Origin: Lentzea alba
Lineage (GTDB): Bacteria; Actinomycetota; Actinomycetes; Mycobacteriales; Pseudonocardiaceae
DNA: 64,000 nt
Assembly: GCF_011067745.1 (NCBI RefSeq)
Contig: NZ_JAAMPJ010000012.1
Span: 310,001 to 374,000 of the forward strand
Direction: 5' to 3'
Under the pieces are notes generated by a model. It saw only the letters and a program-made list of their open reading frames with translations, made no database searches and was not told where the DNA came from. Below are positions 42,391 to 52,304 of this stretch, in pieces. The position numbers and the translations under genes are program-made. Position 1 is the stretch's first letter. The number at the start of each line of letters is the position of its first letter.

Positions 42391-44925
42391 TCAGCGGTAG
42401 GAACCGAGATGCCACACGGACGCCCGGTCCAGCCGTACCGAGCCGTTCTCGGCGAAGACCTGCACGCCCTGGCTGGCGGGGTCGGGGAAGACCTGGTCGG
42501 TGATCACCGCCTCGCCGTTGCCGCCGAAGACCTCGACGGACGACCAGTCGACGAGGATCCGCAGCTTCACCTTGCCGTTCTCGGCCTTCAGCGGCGCGGT
42601 CTGCACGCCGGGGAAGGTGCTGTGGAAGTCCACGGCGCCGGAACGGCTCCGGTCGACGTACAGCTCCTGGGCCGCGGTGTCATAGCCGATGACGGTTTCC
42701 TCGCCTCCGGCGCCGGTGCGCACCTTCACACCGAACCGTGTGGCATCCATGAGCGAGAAGGTCGCCTCGACGTCCAGTGCCTTGCCCTTGGCAGCGTTGC
42801 CGATCAGCGGTGTGGAGGCGTTCCTGACGATGAGACCGGACGCCGTCGACGGGGGCTGCTGCCGGAGGGGCTTCAGGCTGTCGACCGGTTTGCTGGTGAG
42901 CTGGATCCGGCCGTTGACGGTGCGCAGCGCCATTTCCCGGGGGACGCTCTGCGCGCCGCGCCAGGGGGAGGTGGGGACGGCGCCGGCGTAGTCCCAGTTG
43001 TTCATCCAGCCGATCATGTAGCGCTTGCCGTCCGGCGAGTTCTCCCAGGACACCGCCGCGTAGTAGTCCTTGCCGTAGTCAGCCCAGTCGGCGCGCTGCA
43101 CGACGGACCTCGCCGGGACGGCGGCGGCGGTGAACTGGTCGGCGAGCACGTGACCCCAGCCGGCGGTGTTCAGGTCGACGAGCTGGATCCGCGCCTTCTT
43201 GCCCAGGTACGGGCGCAGGTCGAACGAGGCCCAGTCCATGGTCTCGCTGTCGGAACCCGTGGCGCTGCGGACGACCTGGCCGTCGACGACCAGGTTGACG
43301 GACGCCTCCTGGGACGGCCGTGCCGGTGCGTCGGACAGCACGACGTGGTCGACGTTGACGTGGCCCCAGCCGCCGGTGTTGTCGTCGACGATCCGGATCC
43401 GCGCCTTGGCACCCGCCAGGTCGCCGACGTCCCAGGAGGCCCAGTTGAGTGCCTCGGCGTCCTTTCCGGTGGCACTGCGCACGGTTTGACCGTTCACGAC
43501 GAGTTCGACGGCGGTCGTGCCGGGAGAGCCGGACGGGTGGTTGCCGCCGCCGATGAGGAAGTTGACGTGCTTGCGGTCGATGGTGAACTCGCCGGACGTC
43601 AGGGTTCCGGTGGTGGCGTCGCCGTTGCGGAAGGTGTTGACCAGCCCGGCCCCCAGGAAGCCGGAAACCTGTTGCTGGCCGGGCAGGGTGCCGGTCGCCG
43701 GCGCGGTGCCGAACGCGTCCCCGGTCGCGGTCCAGGTTCCGTAGGTGCCGCCCTCGAAGTCGGCCAGCACCGATCCCTGCGGCGCGGTCCCGTCCAGGAC
43801 GGTTCCAGCCTCGTGCGGGTGCCGTCCGCCACCGATCTTGAAGTTCAGGTAGGGCTGGCCGACGGTGAACTCGGGCGACGTGAGGACGCCGGTGGTGCCG
43901 TCGCCGCCGTGGAAGCTGTTGGCGAAACCCCTGCCGTCGAAGCCCGTGACGGTCTGCTGACCGTCCACGGCCCCGGCCGCCGGTCCCGCACCGAACGCGG
44001 TTCCGGTCGCCGTCCACGCGCCGAAGCCGCTGCCCTCGAAGTCCTGCAGGACCGTGCCGGAAGGCGGTGTGTAGGTGCCCTTGTCCACCGCGGTGAACTT
44101 CCTGCCGTCGAAGTCGCCGACGAAGTACTGGGCGGCGGAACCGCCCGCGATGCCGCCGGGGTTGATGTTCACGACGAGCACCCACTTGACGTTGTTCCGG
44201 TCCCCGTCGACCGCGAGGGGGAACAGGTCGGGGCACTCCCACACGCCTCCGGTCGCGCCGGCCGGCCCGAACTCGCTCAGCAGCTCCCAGTCCTTGAGGT
44301 TGGGCGAGGAGTAGAACAACACCTTGTGCTCTTTGGACAGTGAGACCGTCATGAGCCAGCTCTTGGTCGGCGCGTACCACTGGACCTTGGGGTCGCGGAA
44401 GTCCGTGGAGCCGATGTCGATCACGGGATTGGCCTGGTACTTCGTCCAGGTGCGGCCGCGATCGGTGCTGTAGGCGAGCGACTGGGCCTGTTTGCCGCCG
44501 TTCAGATAAGCGCTGGTGTAGACCGCCACCATGGGCGGGTTCTGCTTCGTGCCGAAGCCGGTGGTGTTGTCCCAGTCGACGACCGCGCTGCCGGAGAACA
44601 CCATCTCCCCGGCGTCGTGCGACAGGGCGAGCGGTAACTCCTGCCAGCGCACCAGATCCTTGCTCACCGCGTGGCCCCAGGACATGTCGCCCCAGGAGTT
44701 GCCGTTCGGGTTGTACTGGTAGAAGAGGTGGTATTCGCCCTGGTAGTACACCAGGCCGTTGGGGTCGTTCATCCAGTTCTTCGCCGGCGTGTAGTGGAAC
44801 TGCGGCCGGTAGGTCTCGGTGAACGACGGGGCTTGGGCGGCGGCCTGTGGGGCGAGAGTGGCGGCGACAAGGGTGCACGTGGTGGCCACCAAGGCACACA
44901 GGCTGAAGAGACGTCGTCGTCTCAC
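42391..44925 (-). CDS. Secreted GH32 fructan hydrolase (levanase/inulinase type) with nested inserted domains
   Basis: 844 residues. Signal peptide (cleavage near AAAQAP). GH32 propeller with nucleophile Asp54 in WMNDPNG, FRDPK near 177 and acid/base Glu near 230 in ECPDLF. The propeller is interrupted at about residue 288 and resumes after about 600 (DYYAAVSWENSPDGKRYMIG). The insert holds repeated halves: A1 (FEGSGFGAWTATG), then a complete unit A2-B1 (FEGGTYGTWTATG, VVNGQTVRSATG), then B2 (VVDGQVVRSATG), a unit inserted inside a unit. The module resembles DUF4980, known from GH32 proteins. The C-terminal beta-sandwich ends VWHLGSYR. Predicted substrates are levan or inulin. Confidence 0.92.
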   Translation of the reverse strand: MRRRRLFSLCALVATTCTLVAATLAPQAAAQAPSFTETYRPQFHYTPAKNWMNDPNGLVYYQGEYHLFYQYNPNGNSWGDMSWGHAVSKDLVRWQELPLALSHDAGEMVFSGSAVVDWDNTTGFGTKQNPPMVAVYTSAYLNGGKQAQSLAYSTDRGRTWTKYQANPVIDIGSTDFRDPKVQWYAPTKSWLMTVSLSKEHKVLFYSSPNLKDWELLSEFGPAGATGGVWECPDLFPLAVDGDRNNVKWVLVVNINPGGIAGGSAAQYFVGDFDGRKFTAVDKGTYTPPSGTVLQDFEGSGFGAWTATGTAFGAGPAAGAVDGQQTVTGFDGRGFANSFHGGDGTTGVLTSPEFTVGQPYLNFKIGGGRHPHEAGTVLDGTAPQGSVLADFEGGTYGTWTATGDAFGTAPATGTLPGQQQVSGFLGAGLVNTFRNGDATTGTLTSGEFTIDRKHVNFLIGGGNHPSGSPGTTAVELVVNGQTVRSATGKDAEALNWASWDVGDLAGAKARIRIVDDNTGGWGHVNVDHVVLSDAPARPSQEASVNLVVDGQVVRSATGSDSETMDWASFDLRPYLGKKARIQLVDLNTAGWGHVLADQFTAAAVPARSVVQRADWADYGKDYYAAVSWENSPDGKRYMIGWMNNWDYAGAVPTSPWRGAQSVPREMALRTVNGRIQLTSKPVDSLKPLRQQPPSTASGLIVRNASTPLIGNAAKGKALDVEATFSLMDATRFGVKVRTGAGGEETVIGYDTAAQELYVDRSRSGAVDFHSTFPGVQTAPLKAENGKVKLRILVDWSSVEVFGGNGEAVITDQVFPDPASQGVQVFAENGSVRLDRASVWHLGSYR

Positions 44926-44943
44926 GAAACCTCCCAGGGTTGG

Positions 44944-44963
44944 TTACGTCAACGTTGACGTAA
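44944..44963. promoter_or_regulatory. Perfect 20-bp palindrome before GH32
   Basis: TTACGTCAACGTTGACGTAA, fully self-complementary, with the CG centre typical of LacI-family operators, 19 nt before the GH32 start. A related site lies at 45043-45061. Confidence 0.65.
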
Positions 44964-45042
44964 ACCGGGTGACTGCTCGATCTGTCGTACAACGGGAGAA
45001 GCAGGGGGGTACACCAAATCGCGACCCCGAACCGAGGCCGCG

Positions 45043-45061
45043 TACGTCATCGTTGACGCTA
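45043..45061. promoter_or_regulatory. Second LacI-type operator, GH92 side
   Basis: TACGTCATCGTTGACGCTA contains CGTCA-x-CG-x-TGACG, the same half-sites as the 44944 palindrome with one centre-flanking mismatch. About 99 nt separate the centres. One repressor may control both divergent genes. Confidence 0.6.
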
Positions 45062-45188
45062 GCAGGGTGACGCGCGTCACGGCAAGCAGTCCGCAAGGTG
45101 CGGAACCCGCATCCGAATTTGTCGAAACATGGGGTGGTCCGGCACGGCACGTGTTGCCGCCGCGAGCCAACGCTAGTTGCATGATCGC

Positions 45189-48100
45189 ATGTCACCTCGT
45201 CCGCACGCCGGCGCGACCTCCACAGTGGACACTGCACGGGTGGGGCCGGCGTTCCTCGTCGTGGTGGCGATGGTCCTCGCGCTGGTGCCCGCCGTGCCCG
45301 CCGCCGCGGCAGCGCAGGACCTGGCGCGATGGGTGAACCCGTTCGTGGGGACCAGGCCCGGCGGCGCGGACCACGGCACCGGCGGGGGAGCGGGCAACAC
45401 CTTTCCCGGCGCGGTCTCACCGTTCGGCATGGTGCAGTGGAGTCCGGACACCGTGAAGGCGCAGCACGGCGGCTACTTCTACGACGACACCGCCCTCAAA
45501 GGGTTCAGCCTCACGCACCTTCGGGTGCGGGCTGCTCGACCTACGGTGACATCCCCTTCATTCCGTACGCGGGCGAGGTCACCACCTCGCCGGCGACCGA
45601 TCCCGGCCGCTACACGTCGAAGTTCTCGCACGCGAACGAGAATGCGACGGCAGGGCGTTACGACGTCACGCTCGACAGCGGTGTCAAGGTGGAGCTCGCG
45701 ACGACCACGCGCACCGGGTCCGGCCGCTTCACCTACCCTGCGGGAACGACGTCGACGTTGCTGGTCAACACCTCCGGCTCGGTGATGGGCACGGATGACG
45801 CGTCCGTGACCATCGGCGGGGACAGCATCAGCGGCTGGGCGACGAGTGGCCGGTTCTGCGGTGCGAACAACAGCTACCGCGTGTACTTCACGGCGAAGTT
45901 CGACCGGCCGTTCGCTTCCGTCGGCACGTGGAAGAACGGCGCGGTGACGCCGAACAAGGCGGAGGAGACCGGCGGGGCGAACGCCAAGGTCGAGGTGCTG
46001 GACACGTCCCGATCGGCGTCGATCGAGCCGGAGGACACCACGGTCAGCGGGCCGGGCAGCGGCGGGTACGTCACCTTCGCGAACCTCGCGGGCGCGACGG
46101 TGAACGTCCAGGTAGGACTGTCCTTTGTGTCCGTCGAGGGCGCGCAGGCGAACCTGAAGGCGGAGAACAGCGGCAGGTCCTTCGAGGAGGTCGCGGCAGC
46201 GGCACGGGAGGCGTGGAACGCACGGCTGGGCCAGATCGTCGTGGAGGGCGGCTCCGACGCCGACCGCACGACGTTCTACACGGCGCTGTACCACTCGCTG
46301 ATCCAGCCGAACGTCTTCTCCGACGTGGACGGCCGGTATCCCGGTTTCGACGGCCGGATCCACCAGGCCGACCAGGGACACGCGATGTACACCAACTTCT
46401 CCGGCTGGGACATCTACCGCTCCGAGGCGCAGTTGCTCGCGACGATCGCGCCGAAGGAGATGTCGGACGTCGTCCGGTCGATGGTGGCCTTCGCGGAGCA
46501 GGGCGGCTCGTGGGATCGCTGGACCGTGGCCAACGACTACACCGGTGTGATGAACGGCGACCCGTACCACATCATCGTGTCGACGGCATATGCGTTCGGT
46601 GCAAGGGATTTCGACGCGCAGAAGGCACTTCTCCTGATGGTCAAGGGCGCGACGCAGCCGACTCAGGGCTATGTCGAACGTCCCGGCGGGGAGGACTACC
46701 AGCGGCTCGGGTACGTGCCGGGAGCGGGTGCGGACACGCTGGAGTACGCGAGTGCGGACTTCTCGATCGCGCAGTTCGCCAAGCGGATCGGTGACGGTGA
46801 GACCTACCAGGCGTTCATGAAACGCGCCCAGAACTGGCAGAACCTGTACAACCCCGGTTCCGGCCACCTGCAGCCGCGTGGCGCGGACGGTGCGTTCGCC
46901 ACGCAGTACGACCCAGCCGATCCAGCGGGCTGGGTCGAGGGCAACGGCGCGCAGTACGACTGGATGGTGCCCCACAACCTGCGCGGGCTGATCACCGCGT
47001 TCGGTGGTGATCAGGCGACTCAGTCCCGTTTGGACACCTTCTTCACGAAGCTGAACGCGGGCACCTCGGAGCCCTACGCGTTCATGGGCAACGAGCCGAA
47101 CGCCAACGCTCCGTGGGTTTACACGTATGCGGGGGCTCCGGCGAAGACCCAGGCCGTCGTGCGCCGGGTGATGATGGAGCTGTACAACCCCCGTCCTGAA
47201 GGGCTCGTCGGCAACGACGACCTCGGGCAGATGTCGTCCTGGTACGTCTGGGCCGCCCTGGGCATGTACCCGCAGGTGCCCGGCCGCGCCGAGATGGTCC
47301 TGCACTCGCCGTTGTTCCCGAAGGCCGTGCTCACCACCGGGAGCGGCAAGAAGATCACCGTCAACGGGCACGGCTCCGGGCAGTACGTGGCCGGGCTCGA
47401 GGTCGACGGAGTGAAGTCGGCGCGGGCGTGGCTGTCGGAGTCGTTGATCTCGCAGGGCGCCACCCTCGACTTCGCGCTGTCGCCCACGCCGACGACGTGG
47501 GGCAGCGCGCCCGCCGACGCGCCGCCGTCCTTCGGTGACGGGGAGAAGCCCGCCGTGTCGTTCGCCGACCCGGCCCAGGTGGTCACACCGGCGGGCTCGA
47601 CGGCCACGGCCACGGTCGGGCTGCAGGACCTCACCGGCGCCGCCCGCGAGTGGACCTGGACCGCGACCGGCGTCGACGGGATCACCGTGACACCGGGGTC
47701 CGGGAAGGTCTCGGTGGGCGCCGCGGGCAAAGCCACCGCGCAGATCACCGTGACCGTTCCGCCGGGCACCACCGAGGGCCGGCGCCGGATCCCGGTGACG
47801 TTCTCCTCGCCGGGCGTGGCGACCACGCCTGCGGTGCTGACCGTGCTCGTCGCCCAGCGGGGCAGCTGGCTGATCGCGGTGAACAACGACGGGATCTCCG
47901 CGGACGGCCGGTCGACCTCGGCCGACTTCGACGACTTCGGCTGGAGTTACTCGACCGAAGCGCTCGCCGCCGCCGGCGCGGCACCGGGCGCGGCCGTGAC
48001 CTTCGACGGGTTCTCCTACACCTGGCCGGCGTTCCCCGCCGGTGAACCCGACAACGCCATCGCGGCCGGGCAGACCGTGACCGTCTCGGGTACCGGCCGG

Positions 48101-48439
48101 CTCGCCGTGCTCGGCGCGGCCTCGTCCGGGAACGCGTCCGGCACGCTGACCATCACCTACACCGACGGCACGACGTCCACGGCCTCACTCGGGTTCTCGG
48201 ACTGGACGCTGAGCGGTGGTCGCGGGCAGCTCGCGTTCGGCAACAAGATCGCGCTGTCCACCCCGTACCGCAACGGTTCCGGCGGTCAGCAGCAACAGGT
48301 GCGCGCGATGGTGTTCGCCTCCGCGCCGATCGCGCTCGCCGAGGGCAAGACGGTCGCGAGCGTCACGCTCCCGTCCGCCGTGTCGGGAGGAGTCCTGCAC
48401 GTGTTCGCCATCGCCGCCTCCGGTCAGAGCGGGAGGTGA
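45189..48439 (+). pseudogene. Secreted GH92 alpha-mannosidase, single-base frameshift
   Basis: The reading frame starts at 45189 with a signal peptide (ALVPAVPAAAAAQD) and the GH92 opening WVNPFVGT, then GGAGNTFPGAVSPFGMVQWSPD. It breaks at 45520/45521: GFSLTHL ends one frame and SGAGCSTYGDIPF begins the next. One missing base in CACCT-TCGGGT would restore HLSGAGCST, the family sequence. Downstream, about 970 residues are intact with catalytic-region motifs GNEPNANAPW and GNDDLGQMSSWYVW, an Ig-like domain and a C-terminal beta domain. Either a recent frameshift or a sequencing error. The intact enzyme would be a calcium-dependent exo-alpha-mannosidase of about 1080 residues. Confidence 0.8.
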
Positions 48440-49038
48440 GGTGCCACGTTGCGCATGGCCCGCGCGAGGTAATCCTCTTTCTCGCCAACGGGAGCGACGT
48501 AGCCGATGGCCTCCTCGACGGCGTCGAGGCCGGCCAGCCGGGCGATGATCCAGGCGGCGAGGTAGTGCGAGGCGAGGCAGCCGCCCGCCGTGGCGACGTC
48601 GCCCTTGGCATAGAAGGGTTGGTTCAGCACCTCGACCCCGGCCGCCACCACCCACGGCTTGGTCGTGAGGTCGGTGCAGGCGGGAACACCGTGGAGCAAC
48701 CCGAGTTTCGCGAGCACGAGCGTCCCGGAGCACTGTGCCGCGAGCAGCTGGCGGGCGGGGTCGAGGTTCGCCAGCACGCCCATGATCGCGGGGTCCGCCA
48801 CGACCTCGCGGGTCTGGACGCCGCTTCCCACGATGACGGCGTCCGCGGCGCAGGCGTCCTCCAGGGTCGCCGTCGCCTCGATCACCAGGCCGTTCATCGA
48901 ACGAACAGTGGGCGTCGGACTGGCGATCGTCACCCGCCAGTCGGGTCGCGAGACTCGTCGGACGCGGTTGAGGACGCCAAGCGCGATGAGCGAGTCGAGT
49001 TCGTTGTATCCCTCGAAGGTCAGGATCGCGATGTGCAC
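48424..49038 (-). CDS. DJ-1/PfpI family protein (class I glutamine amidotransferase-like)
   Basis: 204 residues from the GTG at 49038 (VHIAILTFEGYNELD). The nucleophile elbow holds Cys in AAQCSGTLVLAKLG and a His in GCLASHYLAAWI. The family includes isonitrile hydratase-like and glyoxalase/chaperone proteins, and the LTFEGYNELDSL start suggests the InhA/AraC-partner branch. It is divergent from a MocR regulator, with a symmetric site between them. The 3' end overlaps the GH92 gene by 16 nt. Confidence 0.87.
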   Translation of the reverse strand: MHIAILTFEGYNELDSLIALGVLNRVRRVSRPDWRVTIASPTPTVRSMNGLVIEATATLEDACAADAVIVGSGVQTREVVADPAIMGVLANLDPARQLLAAQCSGTLVLAKLGLLHGVPACTDLTTKPWVVAAGVEVLNQPFYAKGDVATAGGCLASHYLAAWIIARLAGLDAVEEAIGYVAPVGEKEDYLARAMRNVAPHLPL

Positions 49039-49063
49039 GCCGGCGAGCCTAGGAAGCCCAACC

Positions 49064-49087
49064 CATGACAGTCGAATAATTGTCATG
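49064..49087. promoter_or_regulatory. Inverted repeat between DJ-1 and MocR genes
   Basis: CATGACA, 10 nt, TGTCATG: perfect 7-bp arms in the 65-nt divergent gap. Candidate MocR operator that would control both directions. Confidence 0.5.
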
Positions 49088-49103
49088 CATACAATCGCTC
49101 GTC

Positions 49104-50441
49104 ATGCGGATCCCTCGGTACAAGCGGGTGGTGGACGCGCTGGCGGCGGAGCTGCGGGCGGGACGCTGGCCGGTGGGAACGCGCCTGCCCACCCATCGCG
49201 AGCTGGCGGCTCGTGAGGGCATCGCACTGGTGACCGCGTCCCGCGTCTACGCCGAGCTGGAGGCGATGGGCCTGGTGACCGGCGAACCGGGCCGGGGCAC
49301 GTTCGTGCGGGACGTGGCGCTGTTGTCCGGGCAGGGGCTCGACGAGCGGACGGCGGCGGCCGACGCGGTCGACCTCAGGTTCAACTACCCCTCGGTGCCG
49401 GGCCAGGCGGAGCTGTTGCGCCACGCCCTGCGGGACCTGGCCGCCACCGGCGACCTCGGTTCCTTTCTGCACTACCAGCCGCATCGGGGACGGGCCGAGG
49501 ACAGGGCCGCGATCGCCCGGCACCTGCGCAGCCGCGGCCTGACCGTGAGCGCCGCGCACGTTTTCGTGGTCAGCGGGGCGCAGCACGGCCTCGCGGTGGC
49601 GGCCATGGCGACGCTCCAGCACGGAGACGTGGTGGCGGTGGACGCGCTGACCTATCCGGGCTTCAAAACGCTCGCGCACTCGCTGGGACTGGAGCTGGCG
49701 GCGCTTCCGGTCACCCCGTCCGGGCCGGATCTTGATGCGCTGGAACGGCTTTGCGCCCAACGGCCGGTCCGTGCGGTCTACGCGATGCCGACCCTGCACA
49801 ACCCGTTGGGCTGGGTGCTGCCGCGGTCCGCCCGCGACCGGTTGGTGACGATCGCCCGCCACCACGGGCTGGTCATCATCGAGGACGCCGCCTACGCCTA
49901 CCTGGCCGAGGACGCACCGCCGCCGCTCGCGGCCATCGCCCCGGAGATCACGATCTACGTCTCCAGTCTGTCCAAGAGCGTCGCCACCGGCCTGCGCGTC
50001 GGCTTCGTCTCCGCACCCGGCACCCAGCTCGCGGCGATCGAGCGTGCGATCGTGGCCACCACCAGGAACACGCCCGCGCTCAACACCGCCCTCGCGTGCC
50101 GCTGGCTCGACGACGGCACCGTCGCCCGCCTCGAAGTCCAGAAGCGCGAGGACGCGGTTGCCCGGCAAACCATCGCCCGGGAGGTGTTCGACGGGCTGCC
50201 GGTGGTGAGCCACCCGTCGTCCTACTTCCTGTGGCTGCCCCTGGCCGAGAGCGCGAGAGCGGACCGGATCGCGGCGTTCCTGGCGAGGAAACGCATCGCG
50301 GTCTCCACGGCCGAGTTCTTCGCCACCACCGTCCACGTGCCGCAGGCGCTCCGGCTGGCCCTGGGCTCGGTCGGCCTGGCCGAACTGCGCCGAACGTTGC
50401 ACGACGTCAGACAGGTGGTGGAGGAAGATCCTCACCGATAG
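49104..50441 (+). CDS. MocR-type regulator (GntR HTH plus aminotransferase domain)
   Basis: 445 residues from the ATG at 49104. N-terminal GntR wHTH (GTRLPTHRELAAREGIALVT) and a C-terminal fold-type I aminotransferase-like domain with the PLP-binding Lys in SSLSKSVATGLRVGF. MocR proteins use PLP or a PLP-amino adduct as effector. It lies 15 nt before PhzF, so they are cotranscribed, and divergent from DJ-1. It is probably the local switch for both. Confidence 0.92.
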   Translation: MRIPRYKRVVDALAAELRAGRWPVGTRLPTHRELAAREGIALVTASRVYAELEAMGLVTGEPGRGTFVRDVALLSGQGLDERTAAADAVDLRFNYPSVPGQAELLRHALRDLAATGDLGSFLHYQPHRGRAEDRAAIARHLRSRGLTVSAAHVFVVSGAQHGLAVAAMATLQHGDVVAVDALTYPGFKTLAHSLGLELAALPVTPSGPDLDALERLCAQRPVRAVYAMPTLHNPLGWVLPRSARDRLVTIARHHGLVIIEDAAYAYLAEDAPPPLAAIAPEITIYVSSLSKSVATGLRVGFVSAPGTQLAAIERAIVATTRNTPALNTALACRWLDDGTVARLEVQKREDAVARQTIAREVFDGLPVVSHPSSYFLWLPLAESARADRIAAFLARKRIAVSTAEFFATTVHVPQALRLALGSVGLAELRRTLHDVRQVVEEDPHR

Positions 50442-50456
50442 CGACGAAAGGACCCG

Positions 50457-51305
50457 ATGACCATGCCGCGTCAACGTTCGTTCGCTCAGGTCGACGTGTT
50501 CTCCACGGCGCCCTTTCTCGGCAACCCGGTTGCCGTCGTTCTCGACGGGACGGACCTCATCGAGGAGGAGATGCTGCGCCTGGCGCGGTGGACGAACCTG
50601 TCCGAGACCACGTTCGTGCTGCCTCCCACCTCCGCGGAGGCGGACTACCGGCTGCGGATCTTCACCCCCGGCGGTGAACTGCCGTTCGCAGGGCACCCCA
50701 CTCTCGGGTCCGCACGGGCGTGGCTGGACCACGGTGGTACGCCGCAGCACACCGACCGCATCGTGCAGGAGTGCGGCGCCGGGCTGGTCAGCGTGCGGCG
50801 CGGTGACGGCACCCTGTCCTTCGCCGCGCCGCCGCTCGTCCGCACCGGCGCGCTCGACGAGGAGTTCGTCGAGCAGATCGTCGCCGCGTTCGGCATCGAG
50901 CGTGACCGGGTCGTCGCCCACCAGTGGGTCGACAACGGACCCGGCTGGGCCGTGCTCCTGTTGCCCACGGCGGAGGAGGTGCTCGCCCTCGAACCGGATC
51001 TTTCCCTCATCCCCACCGCGATGGTGGGCGCGATCGGGGCCTGGCCCGACGGGTCCGAGCACGCCTTCGAGCTGCGCACGTTCGCGCCCGGCGTCGGCGT
51101 GGCCGAGGATCCCGTGTGCGGCAGCATGAACGCTTCCGTCGGGCAGTGGCTCACCGCGACCGGTGTGGCGCCGTCCACCTACCGGGTGTCGCAGGGCAGG
51201 CGGCTGGGCCGGGCCGGGACGATCGAGGTCACCGCTGACGCGGACGGCACGGTGTGGGTCGGCGGCGCCGCCACCAGTCACATCCGGGGCACCATCGTCC
51301 TTTGA
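50457..51305 (+). CDS. PhzF-family isomerase/epimerase
   Basis: 282 residues with an AAAGGA SD. N-terminal QVDVFSTAPFLGNPVAVV, catalytic Glu in NLSETTFVLPP, FTPGGELPFAGHPTLG, and the EDPVCGSMNASVGQWL segment that closes the second half. These are diaminopimelate-epimerase-fold enzymes that shift double bonds or isomerise small acids without cofactor. It is downstream of MocR; the actual substrate is unknown. There is no phenazine cluster here, so I do not call it phenazine biosynthesis. Confidence 0.92.
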   Translation: MTMPRQRSFAQVDVFSTAPFLGNPVAVVLDGTDLIEEEMLRLARWTNLSETTFVLPPTSAEADYRLRIFTPGGELPFAGHPTLGSARAWLDHGGTPQHTDRIVQECGAGLVSVRRGDGTLSFAAPPLVRTGALDEEFVEQIVAAFGIERDRVVAHQWVDNGPGWAVLLLPTAEEVLALEPDLSLIPTAMVGAIGAWPDGSEHAFELRTFAPGVGVAEDPVCGSMNASVGQWLTATGVAPSTYRVSQGRRLGRAGTIEVTADADGTVWVGGAATSHIRGTIVL

Positions 51306-51311
51306 CCGCTG

Positions 51312-51746
51312 TCAGTCGTCGGACTGGATGATCATCAGCCGGAACGTCGCCGACGGTGACTCGCGGCCGCACGTCTGCAGCATGTGCCAGGCGAGGTTGC
51401 CGGGGCCGTTGCCGGCCTGGGGGAGCCGTTCCCTGCTGATGCCGAGGACGCCGTCCGGGCTCTCGTCGAGGACCTCCGGTGTGCCGACGAGCACCGCCAG
51501 GCCGAACGCCAGCACGTCGGCGCGCAGGTCGTCGTCGAGATCGTCCGTGAGTCCGATCGAGCACAGCGGCTCGCCGGCCTCGTCGAAGCTCACGCCGACG
51601 AGGCCGGCGAGTCCCACGCTGTGCGCCGCGGGTATGTCGAACACGCGGACGTTCGTGCCCATCGCGAGTGCCATCAGTCTGGCTGTCGGCGTGGTGAGCA
51701 GAGGGTCGTTGATGGGGGCGTCGCCATCGTCCGCGGGGTCGCGCAT
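51312..51746 (-). CDS. Hypothetical protein, 144 aa
   Basis: Acidic, soluble, no signal peptide or TM helix. Segments VGLAGLVGVSFDEAGEPLCSIG and GTPEVLDESPDGVLGISRE suggest alternating strands and helices. I do not recognise a family. It starts 6 nt after the TetR stop, so it is the third gene of the SnoaL-TetR operon. Confidence 0.7.
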   Translation of the reverse strand: MRDPADDGDAPINDPLLTTPTARLMALAMGTNVRVFDIPAAHSVGLAGLVGVSFDEAGEPLCSIGLTDDLDDDLRADVLAFGLAVLVGTPEVLDESPDGVLGISRERLPQAGNGPGNLAWHMLQTCGRESPSATFRLMIIQSDD

Positions 51747-51752
51747 GATGGG

Positions 51753-52304
51753 TCAGATCGTAGGCGGCGACGGGTCGACGAGTTGGAGAATCCAGGCGCT
51801 CCAAGCCGTGTCGGCGCGTTGCTCGGACAGTTCGAGCGCGGCGGAGACCGTCTGGACCAGTCCGGTGGCGAAGAACGTGCGCACCTGCCACGCGTCCGCG
51901 CCGGTCAGGTCGGCGATCGACTTCATGAGGTCCAGGTGACGTCGCCGCACCGCCTCCTGGACGTCGCCGTCGGCCGCCGCGTAGCCCTGCAACATCACCA
52001 GGCCGACGGTTCGCTCACGCTGCAGGAGCTCCACGTAGGCGGCGCCCAGTGCGACCAGCGTCGGTTGCGTGCTTTCGAACGCGGCCTCGATCTTGTTGAA
52101 CGTCACGTCGACGATCTCCAAGAACAGCTTCTTCTTGGAGCCGAACATCTGCACCACGCGCGGATGCGAGATGCCGGCCCGTTCGGCGATGGCGTCGAGG
52201 CGTCCGCCCGCCAGGCCGTTGCGGGCGAACTCGACCTCGGCCGCTTCGAGGATCTGTGCCCGGCGTGCCGCGGCGGGCAGCCGGGCGGGTGTGCTTTCGT
52301 TCAT
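51753..52304 (-). CDS. TetR-family regulator
   Basis: 183 residues from the ATG at 52304, which overlaps the SnoaL stop (ATGA). HTH: LDAIAERAGISHPRVVQMFG, then SKKKLFLEIV. The helical C-terminus starts FNKIEAAFES. It is encoded between a SnoaL-fold gene and a hypothetical gene. The near-perfect palindrome at 52728-52753, just before this operon, is its likely site. Confidence 0.9.
   Translation of the reverse strand: MNESTPARLPAAARRAQILEAAEVEFARNGLAGGRLDAIAERAGISHPRVVQMFGSKKKLFLEIVDVTFNKIEAAFESTQPTLVALGAAYVELLQRERTVGLVMLQGYAAADGDVQEAVRRRHLDLMKSIADLTGADAWQVRTFFATGLVQTVSAALELSEQRADTAWSAWILQLVDPSPPTI

Noticed and set aside
50457..51305. Phenazine biosynthesis from PhzF
   Set aside because: No other phz genes nearby; PhzF-fold enzymes are widespread.
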